Counted from the stretch's first letter, positions 1 to 11,637 are shown. The stretch: DNA of 64,000 nt from Beta vulgaris subsp. vulgaris (GCF_026745355.1 NC_079209.1:23602733-23666732), one strand, 5' to 3'. The notes: generated by a model not told the origin, from the sequence alone. Translations and numbers: made by a program.

Positions 1-606
1 ATTGGGTGTGTTCAAGACAACAAGGGGTGTGGAATAAGCTTGGCAAGTTATTCTTAGGAACATGAATGTTGGATTTGATGTGAAATTGAAGGCTATACAT
101 AAGTTCTTGATTTAAAGATAGGTTTTTTATGGTTTCTTGATTGATTCTTTAACTAAGAAAGTGAATCTTGAATGTTAATTCAAGACTTAGGTTCGACTCT
201 TTGATCATGAAACTCACGTATGATGATTAAAGATTTCGACACTTAGTAACAAGATATGAAATTACCAATTCCTAACCAAGGGTTGATAATAATTGGGGTT
301 TGCATTCACTGCTTAAACTTGGATTCACTCCTAAAACTTAATTCCACAAGGAATAGGTAATTTTATTAAGATGGCCGAAATAGCCTATTTATACAACAAG
401 ATTTCCTAAACTAGGACAGTAAGCTTAAAGTAAAAACTAACAACCTAATTATCACACGCCTAACATAATCACACGCCTAAATAGAATTAGACTCATGATA
501 AGGATTAGACTCCTAAGTATAATAGGATTCCTTTATCACTTAAACTTAATTAAATAAAACCTTAATTTACATAGAATTCTAACAGAACTAGAACTCTACA
601 TAATTA
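1..606. other. AT-rich sequence left of the Tat element, no gene seen
   Basis: I see no supportable reading frame. The segment 320-606 is AT-rich with short direct repeats (two copies of TCACACGCCTAA-like sequence near 450 and 470). It was contiguous with 12267 onward before the Tat element inserted, because the CTACT target duplication sits at 607-611 and 12262-12266. It could be part of an older degenerate repeat. Confidence 0.5.
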
Positions 607-611
607 CTACT
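607..611. repeat. Left target-site duplication (CTACT) of the Tat element
   Basis: The five bases CTACT lie directly before the first TG of the left LTR and recur at 12262-12266 directly after the last CA of the right LTR. A 5-bp duplication is usual for gypsy integrases. Confidence 0.9.
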
Positions 612-1243
612 TGTTATGCTGTGTAAAACTAGCAAACTGATATCACACTCCCAAAGATGAGTTCTTAAAATTGGAGACTTGTGCAACAATGATTGATTCA
701 AATCCCGAAGCAAACTCCTGACCAGCAACCTGCACAAAAAGGGACCCACCCTGGAGGTTTGGTGGTATTTCCCCCTCCGAAGCTTAAGTCAGATGTCAGG
801 GATGTAAGGAACTTTTAGAGAGAGAAAGTAGAGAGAGAGAGAGAAGAATTTATGACAGAGTAGCAGTACTATGCTCTGAAAAACGTACCTTTCACCCTGA
901 AATCAAGGACTATTTATACTGTTTGAAATGACTGTGGTGCCTTGATGTCACCCTAATTTGGGAGCATCTGATTGGCTAATCAAAGTAGTGGGACACGTGG
1001 CAGCCGTTAATTGGTCAGCACACCTCACTTTTATATAAAGGTGTAGATCATTCTTGCTGGGCCTAAGTACAATTTTTGGGGCCAGAAGAAGGACTTTTAG
1101 TACGCTTTCTTCAGAGAAACGTACTTTTAGGCCTGTCACCTTCAGGCCCTTTTGTACTTTTATTCCCCTGCATATATGCCACATGTAGGGCTCTGATGAG
1201 GACACGTGTCAGCGCAATAGCCGTTGATTTTTAGGCTACAACA
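612..1243 (-). repeat. LTR (element 3' LTR), 632 bp
   Basis: It starts TGTTATGC and ends GGCTACAACA. On the minus strand (element sense) a TATAAATA box lies at 911-918, inside the sequence reading CAGTATAAATAGTCC. On the plus strand a TATATAAA run lies near 1031-1039. A (GA)n tract lies at about 829-845. It differs from the other LTR by about six substitutions and eleven small length changes. Confidence 0.93.
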
Positions 1244-1253
1244 TTTGCCCCTT
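1244..1253 (-). promoter_or_regulatory. Polypurine tract of the Tat element
   Basis: Read on the minus strand, AAGGGGCAAA directly abuts the TG that opens the element's 3' LTR. This is the expected position and composition for the plus-strand DNA primer of reverse transcription. Confidence 0.7.
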
Positions 1254-1429
1254 AAAAGAGGGAGTTATTATCTTTTAGGCGCCAAGACGGTTAATCTTCC
1301 TCTTTTAACCGACCTGGAACTGCCCTTCCCCTTCATTCAAAAAAGAGGCGCGATTTTGCCGGTCTCCATAGGTCAACTCTAGGCATAACGGTCACTTTTC
1401 ACCGGATGAGGAGGTCATTTTCACCCCTC

Positions 1430-1437
1430 TATAAATA
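1430..1437 (+). promoter_or_regulatory. TATA box of the antisense gene
   Basis: TATAAATA lies in a pyrimidine-rich context (CACCCCTCTATAAATATG), about 220 bases before the first in-frame ATG of the antisense gene at 1658. It faces away from the nearby LTR into the plus-strand gene. It is the best core-promoter candidate for that gene; no transcript evidence is available here. Confidence 0.55.
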
Positions 1438-1657
1438 TGTGCCTTAGTCGCTCCGGAAATCATTTTAACATCGCTGAGAAATTTTCTAGAGAGAGAGACT
1501 CTGCAAATTTTTACTGAACTCTTAGAGAGAAGAACAACTCCCGTCCAAGCTCTTACTTTGCTCATCCGAAGCCTCAAGTCACCTTTGACGCTCGTCCGAA
1601 CTTTCCTCTACAGGTATATTCTCAACTCTTTCTTGCTTTCACTCATATTTTAAGAAA

Positions 1658-4600
1658 ATGAGCTCGTCTTCTTCATCGAACAAACCCGGCCGCTCAAGGG
1701 TTGGTACTAGCCCTAGAACAGAGGGCCTATCTTCTTCGGCATCTTCTAGAGTTGGACCCATCTTGGCCGGACATGCATTCTTTTCTTTTCTCATGGCCGG
1801 CTAAGTCAGACGACCCAGTCTTTACCTGTGCAGGGTAATCTGGCTCGTGTTAAGCAAACAGCTCGTATCAGACGAGGAGTTAACCTGCCGGCCTCCAGCT
1901 CGGAAATGGAGGCATCTACAGGGCGAAATCCTGCTGACGGGGAGCAAGAAGTCCAAAGCGCTCGTCCAGCAGTTCCAAATCCGTCTCCTGAATATGTTCA
2001 GGATGAACATGTTAGCAGAGGCTCTCCAGACCCCAACCCGTCCACACACAAGACGGTCTCGGATGAGCCAAGGACGGCCAGCTCTTCCAACCCTGCCAGT
2101 GATTCAGAAGAGCCGTCAACAACTTCGTCTGAAATAAGACGACGGCTAGGTCCCCTCTCTGACCCTAGGTTCATCCTGGCCGATAACACTTGGCTGGGAC
2201 GATTAGGTTCAGACCTTAGCTCCTTTTCAACGGCCATGCCCATGCCGGGCTACAAATTCGTTCTCCCTGGCCGGGAGGATACCATCTTTAGTGCCCCTTC
2301 TAGCCATTTTTCTATTTATCGGCTGGCATTAGATGCCGGCCTTCGCTTTCCTCTCCACCCTTTCATCAGCCAACTGCTCCATTATCACGGTATAGGACAT
2401 AATCAGCTTGCCCCAAACTCTTGGCAAAACATCCTGACCTTTCTGGCTGTGTGCAATTTGAAAGGGACGAACCCTTCTCTGGCTGCCTTCACCCACATCC
2501 ATTATGTTGCCAAGGTTCCTAGAACTGTCGAAGGGAGCTGGCTGAGTGTATGCAACCGTCAAGGCTTCTTGACGTCTTGGGATAAAACATCCAAGATGCA
2601 CTCTTGGAAGGGTGAGTTCCTCTTCGTCCAGGCGCCCAGCAAAGTGGTGGCTAGCCGGCTTCAGTATTTTAGCCGATCTACCACCAATACTGGACGAATG
2701 GCTTCGTATCTGGAACTAGAGGATAGCTCTGCCAAGGAGATGGTGGAGTATTTCCGGGTTTCAGAGTATTCTATGGAAGACGTCTCTTTCAAGGGTCCGT
2801 CCAATCGGATCCCTTTTAAAGAGATGTTTTATCATGATAATTTCCTTGTCGCTGCCGGCTTGCGGCAGGACGAGGACAGAGGTATAATTACTAAAGATCC
2901 TCTAAGTAAAATTCCCGGCATGCGTGCCATTCGTCTAACACCTGTGGTTTTGTTTTTTCTTTTTTGCAGATTCAGCCAGAAGTAAACTCAGAAAATCTTG
3001 GATTGGAGATATGAGTTCATCCAGATTTGCTGATACTCTCTGGAAAGAATACAGCAAGTCAGGTGCCGAGAAGAGGGCTGACACACTGGTAAGATTTCAT
3101 TCAAAATTTTTTTTTTTTTTTTTTTACAACTGGATGAACTGTTTACTCGAGAGGCAACGTCCAAGCTGACTTTCGGACGTGCTGCCCTATCAAGGAGCAA
3201 CACGTCCAGACATCGACTGGACGAGCTGCCTCTTTGAAGGGCAACTCGTCCAAGTTATGTCTGGACGGACTGCGTCTTCGAACAGCAACTCGTCTGGACA
3301 AGGACAGGACGAGGTGCTTCTTTGGAATGCAATTCGTCCAGAACATTGATGGACGGACTGCTTCCTAGGAGAGCAACTCGTCCAGATTATTAATGGACGG
3401 ACTGCTTCTTCGTGGATAAGCTCGTCCGATATTTCTTGGACGATCTGCCTCTTTGAAGGGCCACTAATTCTTCTTTCATGCTTCTACTAATTTATAGAAA
3501 AATGCCCCAACATCAAAGGCATTGACCGAGAAAGCGGCAGCAAAAAAGCGGCCGGCTGGGACCAGCGAGGCACCCCCCTCCAAGAAACCAAAGGGGTTTA
3601 CAGCCAAAAAGAAGAAACCAACACGGCCGGTTCCTAAGGTCGTGAAAGATCTCTCGGCCAAAGAGGAGGCCAAGGAAGAACAGGCCGAGGTCGGCCCCAT
3701 GGCTCTGGTAACATATACTGGGCCTGCCGAGCAGCTTGCAGCGCCACAACCTGACGAGGTTGTTATTTTAGATGACGCGGGCCAGTCTTCTCAGCACCGG
3801 CCGGCTGCTGATGGGTCTGCCTTTTCTGGGCCAGTGGCCAAGCTGGTAGAGCAGATGCCCACTGCTTATAGGACGGCTTCCCATTCTTCTGGTGAGTCTT
3901 ATTACTCAAACGTAGTTAGAACGCTACGGGTTGGCGGGCGTCCGATGAATCCGTCCAACAAACAAGCCGTTGTAATTCCCATCAGATGTACTGACGAGTC
4001 TAATCTTTCAGATAAAGGGAAGGGCCCAGCTATTGACGGCTCCCCTAGCCTTTCTGACGATGAATCTTCTCCAGCTTTCGGGAAGATGTCGTCGTCCGAC
4101 CGTGAAAAGCTCAAGACGGAGCTTTTCAAGTGCTTTCCTGAACCCTATATTAAGGGGTTAAGGGGAGCATCGTCTGGACATGTAGGATACATGTCTCAGC
4201 TTGCTGCCGAGGTACATCCTTTTCTATTTAGACGCTTATGCTTTATACTTGGCATTTATTTACTTCTTTTTCATCCGTCCTAACATGCCTTATCCTTTCA
4301 TGCTTTCAGCTTTTTGCTCGCAGCATGATAACAGAAGACTGGGCAAAGGAGCTCAGAAAAGAGAACAAGAAGCTCGTCCACGATGTGACGGCGGCCGCTG
4401 ACCATGCTCAGTTTGCCATGGCCCAGCAAGAGGTGTTGCATCAGCAGACCAAAATTGCGCTGGAAAAACGGTCAGCCGAGTTGGAGTCTCAGATCAAAGT
4501 CTACCTACTTCGGCTGACAGAGATGCTGGACGAACGGGACTCATTGGAACGTGTCCTGACGGACGAGAGGAATTCAGTCATGACAATGGCTGCTGATTTC

Positions 4601-4900
4601 TTCAAGGAGGACCTCGTCCTGAAGGTCAAGAACCAAGTCCTTCGAACTGAGGTTGCAGACACCGTTGTTGGCGCCAAAGAGGCTATGAACAACGTCATAG
4701 ATACCTCAAAAGAATGGGCGGTGAAGGCTTTTGGCATGATGGCCGAAGAGGAGGATATCCCCATATATGCTCGTCGGCTAGAGTTCCAAGAAGCCTTGCA
4801 TAAGGCCACCATAACTGGAGCAGAACCTCCCGTCTTTGAAGAATCCTCTGAAGACGAAGAAGGAGAAGACGATATGGAGGTCAGGACGGGAGGACAATGA
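1658..4900 (+). CDS. Spliced antisense ORF (aORF) of the Tat element, PF04195-like protein
   Basis: Predicted coding exons are 1834-2905, 2970-3088, 3498-4211 and 4310-4900, with a tentative first exon from the ATG at 1658 (serine-rich start; its donor is unclear, about 1750-1753). Donors are A|GTAAAA, G|GTAAGA and G|GTACAT; acceptors are TTTGCAG, TTTATAG and CTTTCAG. Phases agree across all joints, giving 831 residues from exon 2 onward with no stop. Exon 2 has a Ser/Pro-rich leader, then a domain resembling PF04195 ('putative gypsy type transposon'), with LRFPLHPFISQLLHYHGIG as its core. Later exons are Lys/Ala-rich, then a long predicted coiled coil (QEVLHQQ...ELESQI), then an acidic tail ending in Glu/Asp runs. 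Such antisense genes are known in Tat/Retand elements and their role is unknown. The gene stays open while the surrounding pol is broken. Confidence 0.8.
3132..3464 (+). repeat. Minisatellite, 43-44-bp unit, about 7.5 copies, in an aORF intron
   Basis: Units start at 3132, 3175, 3219, 3263, 3307, 3351, 3395 and 3438 with GGACG(G/A)(A/G)CTGC and carry GCAACTCGTCCA in the middle. The array fills most of the 3089-3497 intron. Units diverge by several bases each, so it is not a recent expansion. Confidence 0.85.
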
Positions 4901-5890
4901 TCCTCCTGCTGCCTAGTTCTTTTGTTGTATCTTGACCGTGAGCCACTTGTACTCTTATTTATTTATTTTTTTTTTTTTAGATTAGATTGTAATCATCCCT
5001 TTCATATATGAAAAGCTATCTTTTTCAATCTTTTTTGTGCTATGCTATACTGTTTTTGACGCTTACATTACAATCCCATATTTGTACAAGTACAAAAGCA
5101 CTCGTCTATATTTTCTGACGATCCAATCAGCTCTTTTGGCTGATTACATTAAGACCTTCATTAATGTCTAAGTATAAAAGTAATTCGTCAACATTTTTTA
5201 TCTGCCCCAGTAGCTCTTTTCTGGACGTTCATCGCCAGATGCTTTAACCAAAGACTTGTTTTTAATTTTTGGGTTTCAAAAGAAACTACCAAGTATAAAA
5301 ATTTGCTCGGCCAGAACCTGGGTATGTTCGTCATTGGACAAAGACTTAGTCAATTTATAAATTATGCCCCTATATGCCCCCTTTCTTGGACGAAGAGTTT
5401 TATAACTTTTCTGTTCAAGAAGGAGTTAGAAGATAATTTTTAAATAACTTGGACGTTTTTCTAAGAGTTTGTGTAACTCGTCCATCTTTGTTAAATTATG
5501 AAATAACTTGTTCCTTTACTAAGGTTGTTATTTCGAAGTTTTGTGGCTGTTTGACGGAAAGTAGGACACCTTTACTAAGGCGTCCTAATCCTAGCCGACC
5601 TTGTTTGGGAGGTGTTCAACTCTTTAAGTAAACCACCGGCCAAATCTTGCATATTTATCCATTTAAGGACGATAACATGTTCGGCCGACCTCCAATGAAA
5701 GGTGCGCTGTCTGTTTTGCTTTGCTAAATTTAATGACTTTGGACGTTTGTAATAACTTTAAGCAATTAAATCAGACTAAGTTAGAGAGAAGTAGAGCTGT
5801 ATTATATGAAGTTTGCTTGACGAATAGTCAAGATACATGTATACATTCTACTTTTTCTTTGTAATGCATTAAAAAAGATTACAATTTAGC
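4901..5890. other. Non-coding spacer between the aORF and integrase
   Basis: This is the shared tail region of two convergent genes: the aORF ends at 4900 on plus and integrase ends near 5899 on minus. It has a poly-T run (4965-4978) after the aORF stop and scattered CTCGTCC/GGACGA words also seen elsewhere in the element. No reading frame is supported. Confidence 0.6.
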
Positions 5891-5898
5891 TGGATGCC

Positions 5899-7030
5899 CT
5901 AAACAAAGTATTTCTTCAAAGTGTCAGAATTCCACGTCCTAGGAATAGGACGTCCGTCCAATCCTTCTAGACGAAAGGTGCCATTCTGAACTACTTCGAT
6001 TATCTTATAGGGTCCTTCCCAGTTAGGAGTAAGCTTGCCTAACTCTTTGGCTCGGCCGACCGCTTCCATTTTTCTTAGGACGAGGTCTCCCAGCTTTAAC
6101 GGACGTCTTGCAACTCTTTTGTTGAAGTCTCTTGCCATTCTCAACTTGTATAGTTGCATCCTCAGCAAAGCGTGCCCCTGACTTCAGGAACTAATCCAGA
6201 GCCGTCCTAAGGCTGCCCAGTTAGCGTTTCTGATACATCATTACCTTAAAGTGGGTTCTTCAACCTCAATAGGAGGACGGCCTCAGAGCCATAAACCATC
6301 ATAAAAGGAGTCTCTCCGTGGAATTCTTGGCCGTTGTCCTTATTGACCATAAGACCAGCTGCAATTCTTCTACCCAAAGCCCCTTGCATTGTCCAACTTC
6401 TTTTTAATCCCGGCCGAAAGAATCTTGTTAAAAGCCTCCACTTGCCCATTAGCCTGTGGATGAGCTACTGCTGCAAAGTGGGCTTAATTCCTTGGTCAGC
6501 CAACCATTGACGAAGTTTGGGTGTTTCAAATTGGGCCCATTATCAAAGACGATCGACTGGGGCATGCCAAACCTTGTAATCAAGTTCTTCCAGATGAACC
6601 CTTTGACGTCATTGGTGGTGATGCCCCTTAATGCTTCAGCTTCAACCCATTTTGTAAAGTAGTCCACAGCTACTATTACAAATTTCTTCTGGCCCGGCAA
6701 TAGGGAAAGGCCCAAGGATGTCCATCCCCCATTTAGCAAAGGGAAGAGGAAAGAGAATGGGCGTCAAGTAATTGGACGGCTTTTGATAGATATTACCATG
6801 CTTTTGGCAACTATCACACTTCTTGGCATAGAGCAGTGCATCTTCTTTTAAGGACGGCCAAAAGTAGCCCGTCCTGAGAGCCCTTTCTGCCAAAGCTCTT
6901 CCTCCAATGTGAAGCACAAGCTCCCTCATGCAACTCCTTCAAAACGTCCAGACCTTCCTTTCGGCTGATGCACTTGAGAAGAGGCCGATTATAGGATTTC
7001 TTGTATAGAGTCTCATTCCAACAATTCAAA
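5899..7030 (-). pseudogene. Tat element integrase (broken)
   Basis: The minus strand encodes the zinc-binding domain (GGRALAERALRTGYFWPSL...CDSCQKHG, about 6780-6930), and the catalytic core with KWGMDILGPFP (first Asp), IVFDNGP (second Asp) and HPQANGQVEAFNK (Glu, about 6425-6470). It also encodes a C-terminal domain with KLTPNWEGPYKI ending ...SDTLKKYFV at 5899. The catalytic triad residues are all visible, but they fall in different frames, so no intact protein is made from this copy as written. Confidence 0.88.
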
Positions 7031-7285
7031 CCACTTGTCCCTTGCTTTCACATACTTGGCTTCAATTGGATCAAGAGGCAGACGGCCAGTTTTCTTGAAT
7101 TCAATGATTGGACTCATCCACTCATCTCGGCTGAGAAACAGCACTTCTCCGGCCTCAATGCTCTTGGCCGCCTTTACTTCCCAGAAGACTGTTCTAGGAA
7201 CATCTCCTTCAGCCGAGCTGGCTAGTTTAGAAAGGCATCAGCTTGATGGTCTCTGATCTGGGCACCTGATCTAGGACGAACCTCT

Positions 7286-7720
7286 TTAAAGACTTGATCT
7301 CTTCTTGACCAAATTCATATACTTGCTCATGGACGCTTCCTTGCATTCAAACTCACCATTGACTTGACTGACAACCAGCAGAGAGTCAGTTTTAGCTTCA
7401 ATTTCCAAGGCCCCAGCCGCTTTGCACATTTTTATGCCGGCTAAGAGAGCTTCATACTCTGCTTCATTATTGGACGCCTGGAATTTGAACTTCATAGCAT
7501 ATTCAAACTTATCCCCTTCTGGAGATTGAAAAATGATTCCTGCCCCACATCCGTTGCAGTTGAGGATCCGTCCACCATAAGGGTCCAATGACGCCTTCCT
7601 GCCGCCGGATCTTGGACGCTTTCTAACGTAGGCCGAGTAAGCTCTACAATAAAATCAGCCAAAGCTTGGCCCTTGATTGCCTTTCTAGGCTCAAATGTTA
7701 AATCAAACATATTAAGCTCA
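7286..7720 (-). pseudogene. Tat element RNase H domain (frameshifted)
   Basis: Two minus-strand frames together give an RNase HI fold: LMVDGSS (first catalytic Asp), NNEAEYEALLAGI (Glu) and KTDSLLVVSQV (Asp). The frame changes between VDGSS and the following NCNGCGAGIIFQSPEG, consistent with a small indel near 7590. RNase H removes the RNA template during reverse transcription. Confidence 0.85.
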
Positions 7721-7999
7721 ACAAGCCCATTTTAACATCCGGCCAGAGCATCCATCTTATGCAACACTTGCCTAAGCGGCTGATCTGTTATACAAGAATG
7801 CTGTGGGCTAAGAAGTAAGGCCTTAACTTCCGGCTAGCCATCAACAAAGCCAGCCGAATTTCTCGATGGACGAATATCTGTTCTCAGCATCTTTCAGCAC
7901 ATGGCTCACAAATAGACGGGTATTGCACCGCGTCTCTTTCAGCCAAGAGGACTGCACTTACGCGAAGGTGATACAGCCAGGTATACATACAACTTCTCA

Positions 8000-9080
8000 C
8001 CTTCGGCCGGACTGATCACGCTAGGCAGCTGCCGAAGATGATCTTTACTTGCTGAAGCGCCACCTCAGCTTCTTCCGACCACTCAAACTTGGCATTCTTC
8101 TTGATAGTAGCAAAGAAATGGTGACATTTGTCTCCTGATTTTGAGAGAAACCGTCCAAGAGCAGCCAAACAGCCCGTCAACCTCTGAACTTCTTTGACTT
8201 GGACGGCGAAGACATATTCATAATAGCTTGAATTTGTCGGGATTTGCCTCAATCCCTCTCTGATCAACCAAAAATCCCAGAAATTTCCCAGCAACTACGC
8301 CGAACACACATTTTTGCGGATTAAGCTTCAACTTGAATTTTCTCAAGGTGAGGAAGGTTTCCCTCAATCGTCCAGATGATCTTTCTCTTCTTTACTCTTG
8401 ACGATCATGTCGTCGATATAGGCTTCCATATTTCGCCCAAGCTGGGCTGAAATACCGTATTAATGAGCCTCTGAAATGTGGTGGCGCATTTCTTAGGCCG
8501 AAGGGCATCCTGAGCCATCCATACAATCCTTTCTCAGTAATGAAGGAAGTCTTATCTTGATCATCCGGCCACATAGGAATCTGTGGAAGCCAGAATAGGC
8601 GTCCATAAAGCTCAGCAGGGCATGGCCGGCCGTAGAATCCACCAGACGATCAATTTTAGGCAACGGGAAGCTGTCCTTAGGACAAGCCTTGTTCAGATCC
8701 GTATAATCAACACACATTCTCCAAGTGCCATTCGGCTTTGGAACCATCACAACATTTGCTACCCAATCTGGGTAATATTTTCCCGGATGAACTTAGACTT
8801 GAGCAGCTTTTGGACTTCTTCATCAACGGCCTTATTTCTGGCCGGCCCAGATGCTCTTCTTCTGCCGAATAGGCTTTTGCCCCGGCTCAATGTTGAGCTT
8901 ATGGACAGCCACTTCAGGGTCTATCCCAGGCATCTCATCTACAGCATAGGCAAACACATCTTCGAATTCTCGCAGCAACGCAACTAAGGCGTCCTGAATC
9001 TCTAATCTCAAAACTGATCCAATTTTCAATGTCCTTTCCGGACGCTCTGGATTTAAGCAAATCTCTACTGGACTTTCCAC
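8000..9080 (-). pseudogene. Tat element reverse transcriptase (frameshifted)
   Basis: The minus strand shows the pre-RT linker (MPGIDPEVAVHKLNI, near 8900), the fingers motif NGTWRMCVDYTDLNKACPKD, LLSFMDAYSGFH and GLYGWLRMPFGLRNAP. The catalytic YIDD (AYIDDMIVK, about 8398-8430) and the thumb/connection FLGF-like segment with GRFLSKSGDKCHHFFA follow. Every key motif survives, but at least two frame changes separate them: one after SGFHRF and one before YIDD. Confidence 0.9.
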
Positions 9081-9399
9081 CGGTTCTGGACGTTCTAGTC
9101 CCAGACCATTATAGCCATTATCTCAGATGAATGTTTTCTTCTTTAATTGCCAAACACTTTCTCTTCTTGCTAGGCAAAAGCATGGACGGATTGCTTTCAG
9201 AGGAGGCATCTTGAACCTTCTCAACTTCTTCCTAAGCTCAAAATCTGGCCTTTAACTTCTTGGCCGAATCATCTCTTGGCCTTTGGACACTCTGCCTTTT
9301 CTTCCAAGATGATGGTTTAGTGTGGTGAGATAGCATTCTCTGGAGCTTGCTGATCTCCATAAAGGATCCAATCTTCCCACCATCACATCAAACTTCATC

Positions 9400-9970
9400 A
9401 GCATTAAATGGGTCACAATGACGGCCTTGATGTGATTTAAGGTAGGTCGTCCAGAATGACATTATAAGCTGTCAAGTCTCGTACTACCAAAAATTTCACA
9501 AAAAGCGTCCTGGCCGCATCTTTTTCTCCAACCCTGACGGGAATGTGACGGTTCCCTAGGGTGTATGACCCTCCGCCAAAACCATTATAGGATGATTACG
9601 GCATCAAATCATTTTTGTCAAACTTTAACGAGACAAACAATCAGCACTGATTATATCAGTGGAGCTTCCGTATCAATCAGAATTCGCCTAACCCTAAGGT
9701 TGGCAATCTTCATTTCCACACAGGATCATCATGCGGCGTCCTTATCTTCCCTCGGTCCAGCTCGCTGACCACTATTTTTGGAAAAGGATCAGACTCGGCC
9801 TGCTTTGTGAGCATCACTTGACTGAGTTCCCTCAAATAGTTTTTGTGGCCCGATTTGTTGGACCTCCAGCCGCAAATCCTCCTGAGATGACCATTACTAC
9901 ACTCATCATCCGTGCTATCTCCGTCCATCTTTCTTCCTTGACGGTTATCCCTTTTCTGAAACTTCCTTCC
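9400..9970 (-). pseudogene. Tat element aspartic protease (frameshifted at the active site)
   Basis: The minus strand reads VVSELDRGKIRTPHDDPV, then about 20 residues later VRRILIDT, where the family has the DTGSS active-site loop. Here a one-base deletion near 9667 shifts the frame directly after Asp-Thr and a stop follows within a few codons. The out-of-frame continuation still reads as a normal protease (SSTDIISADCL). Confidence 0.75.
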
Positions 9971-10026
9971 TGACGAGGAGGTAATTGTTCATTTTCCTTT
10001 TCGAGCCAACTCTTCTAGCGCTCGCT

Positions 10027-11556
10027 TCAAATGCTTGCATTCATTGGTTTCATGCCACAATCTTTGTGAAAGTGACAATACTTGCTCTTGTCTCTGTTAC
10101 GGTAAGGCGTCTTCATTTCGGCCGGCGCCTTTAGCTCATGCTGATCTTTTATTTCCATCAAAATGGAATATTGATCTTTGTTGAACTCTATTGGTTCAGC
10201 TGAGGCCGCCGGCTCTGACCGCCTACTTCTCTTGGACGAGGTGGTCATAGAAGTCATTGCCCAAGTCTCAGCCTTCTTGGGCGGATTCTTTTTTGGCTGA
10301 ACAGCTTCTCTCACTTTCTTCACTTCTGGCTGTTTGCTTCAGCACAAACCTCTGTGGCATGAATGAATGCTTCAGCCTCCCTCAATGCTTCCGTAAAGTA
10401 GTGATTTTCTTCTTCACCAAATCAAACTTAAAACTTCCTGGCTTAGCCTCTGATGAAGGCGTCAAACGCCACACCTGCATTCAGATCTTGGATCTGCAAT
10501 GCCTCTAGATTAAATCCTTCACATAACCTCTCAAGGCCTCCTTAGGACCTTGGATGACCTTTCCCAGGTGCATGCTTGTTTTTTGTTCTGACGATTAGCC
10601 ACAAAGTGACTGGTGAATAGAATGCTAAGTTCAGTAAAATTGTTCACTGAGTTAGGTGGCAAGTTGTTAAACCATTTTTGCGCCTCCCTTCAAAGTAGCT
10701 GGAAAATTCTTACACCAAGTAGCATCGTCCACCCTTGGACATACATCTGATGCTTGTAAGCTGATAGGTGATCGTCCGGATCAGTAGTTCCGTCAAAAGG
10801 TTCAATGGTTGGGAGCTTAACCTTTGGGAAAGGAGGGGACTCCATGATCCTGACCGAGAAAGGAGTGGGCCAATTGATCTGGAGTGCCGCCACCTGCCCC
10901 TCAATGGGTATGTGCTCCTGACGGTACTCTTTCAAAACCGGATTAGATGAGGTGTTAGCTAAGGCTTGACGCCTGTACACCATAGGCTGCAAAACTGTCT
11001 TCTCTTGCCTTGGCTGGAAAGCTGATGGACCACTGTTCTGGACGGGAGCCTTAAGGATGGATCCTTCATATATGGCGTGGAGCCAGAGGCCGAACGCTGC
11101 TGCGCTGCCGCCCTCTTGGCCTCCAAGTACTCCCTGGCATCAGTCTCCATCATGTGACCAGTAGGAGGGATATTATCTCTGGACGGACCACCAGTTCCAG
11201 TCCATCTTCCTCCTAGAATCACTGACTGCTGGCTGCTTTCCTTTGGAAGGCGGCCTAGTCAATTTGGCCGAGGTGGCCGACTAGGTCCTGGACGACCCTC
11301 TGGGATCGCCCTTTGAGTGGCCAGCTGCCTCTCCTCCGGACTCATCTGAAAACAACATATTGTTCTTAATCTGCTCTTCCATAACAGCGGCCATCCTTGC
11401 CTGGAAGTCATTCAACACATTTTCCAAATGACCAGCTGTCACTGGACGGTCAAGATTCTTCTTGGATGACTGGAGTTCAGTCCTACCCTCTAGATGAACG
11501 GCAGCATGGCCTGATCCCGTCCACGAGGTGGCTCTCGTCATCAACGTATCATCCAC
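10027..11556 (-). pseudogene. Tat element gag (broken)
   Basis: Minus-strand pieces run from MDDTLMTRATSWTG (start, 11556) through a linker with MPARMAAV-like helices. The retrotransposon gag core (PF03732-like: PKVKLPTIEPFDGTTDPDDH) lies at 10690-10992. A basic C-terminal part contains YCHFHKDCG (10027-10323), a remnant of a zinc-knuckle-like motif. At least three frame changes occur. Gag forms the cytoplasmic virus-like particle in intact relatives. Confidence 0.82.
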
Positions 11557-11617
11557 CTGAACTCTAAAACTTCTGTTCCTTGCACATTCGATGATGACAG
11601 TCCGTCATTGTTGCGTC

Positions 11618-11635
11618 TCCCCACAGACGGCGCCA
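11618..11635 (-). promoter_or_regulatory. Primer-binding site of the Tat element
   Basis: On the minus strand TGGCGCCGTCTGTGGGGA lies two bases after the end of the element's 5' LTR. It begins with TGG, the complement of a tRNA 3' CCA end, as a minus-strand DNA primer site should. I am not certain which tRNA it matches. Confidence 0.75.
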
Positions 11636-11637
11636 AA

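Noticed and set aside
1828..1833. GTG at 1828 as start of the first long aORF frame
   Set aside because: Plant genes start with ATG; GTGCAG here is the acceptor end of an intron, and the ATG at 1658 is the likely start.
3132..3464. Regular 44-bp repeats resembling a CRISPR array
   Set aside because: Whole units diverge together with no constant repeat and unique spacer, and the setting is a plant retrotransposon intron; it is a minisatellite.
3522..3524. TTG at 3522 as a gene start
   Set aside because: It is an internal codon of the exon that begins at the TTTATAG acceptor at 3497; the same acceptor is conserved in the second copy.
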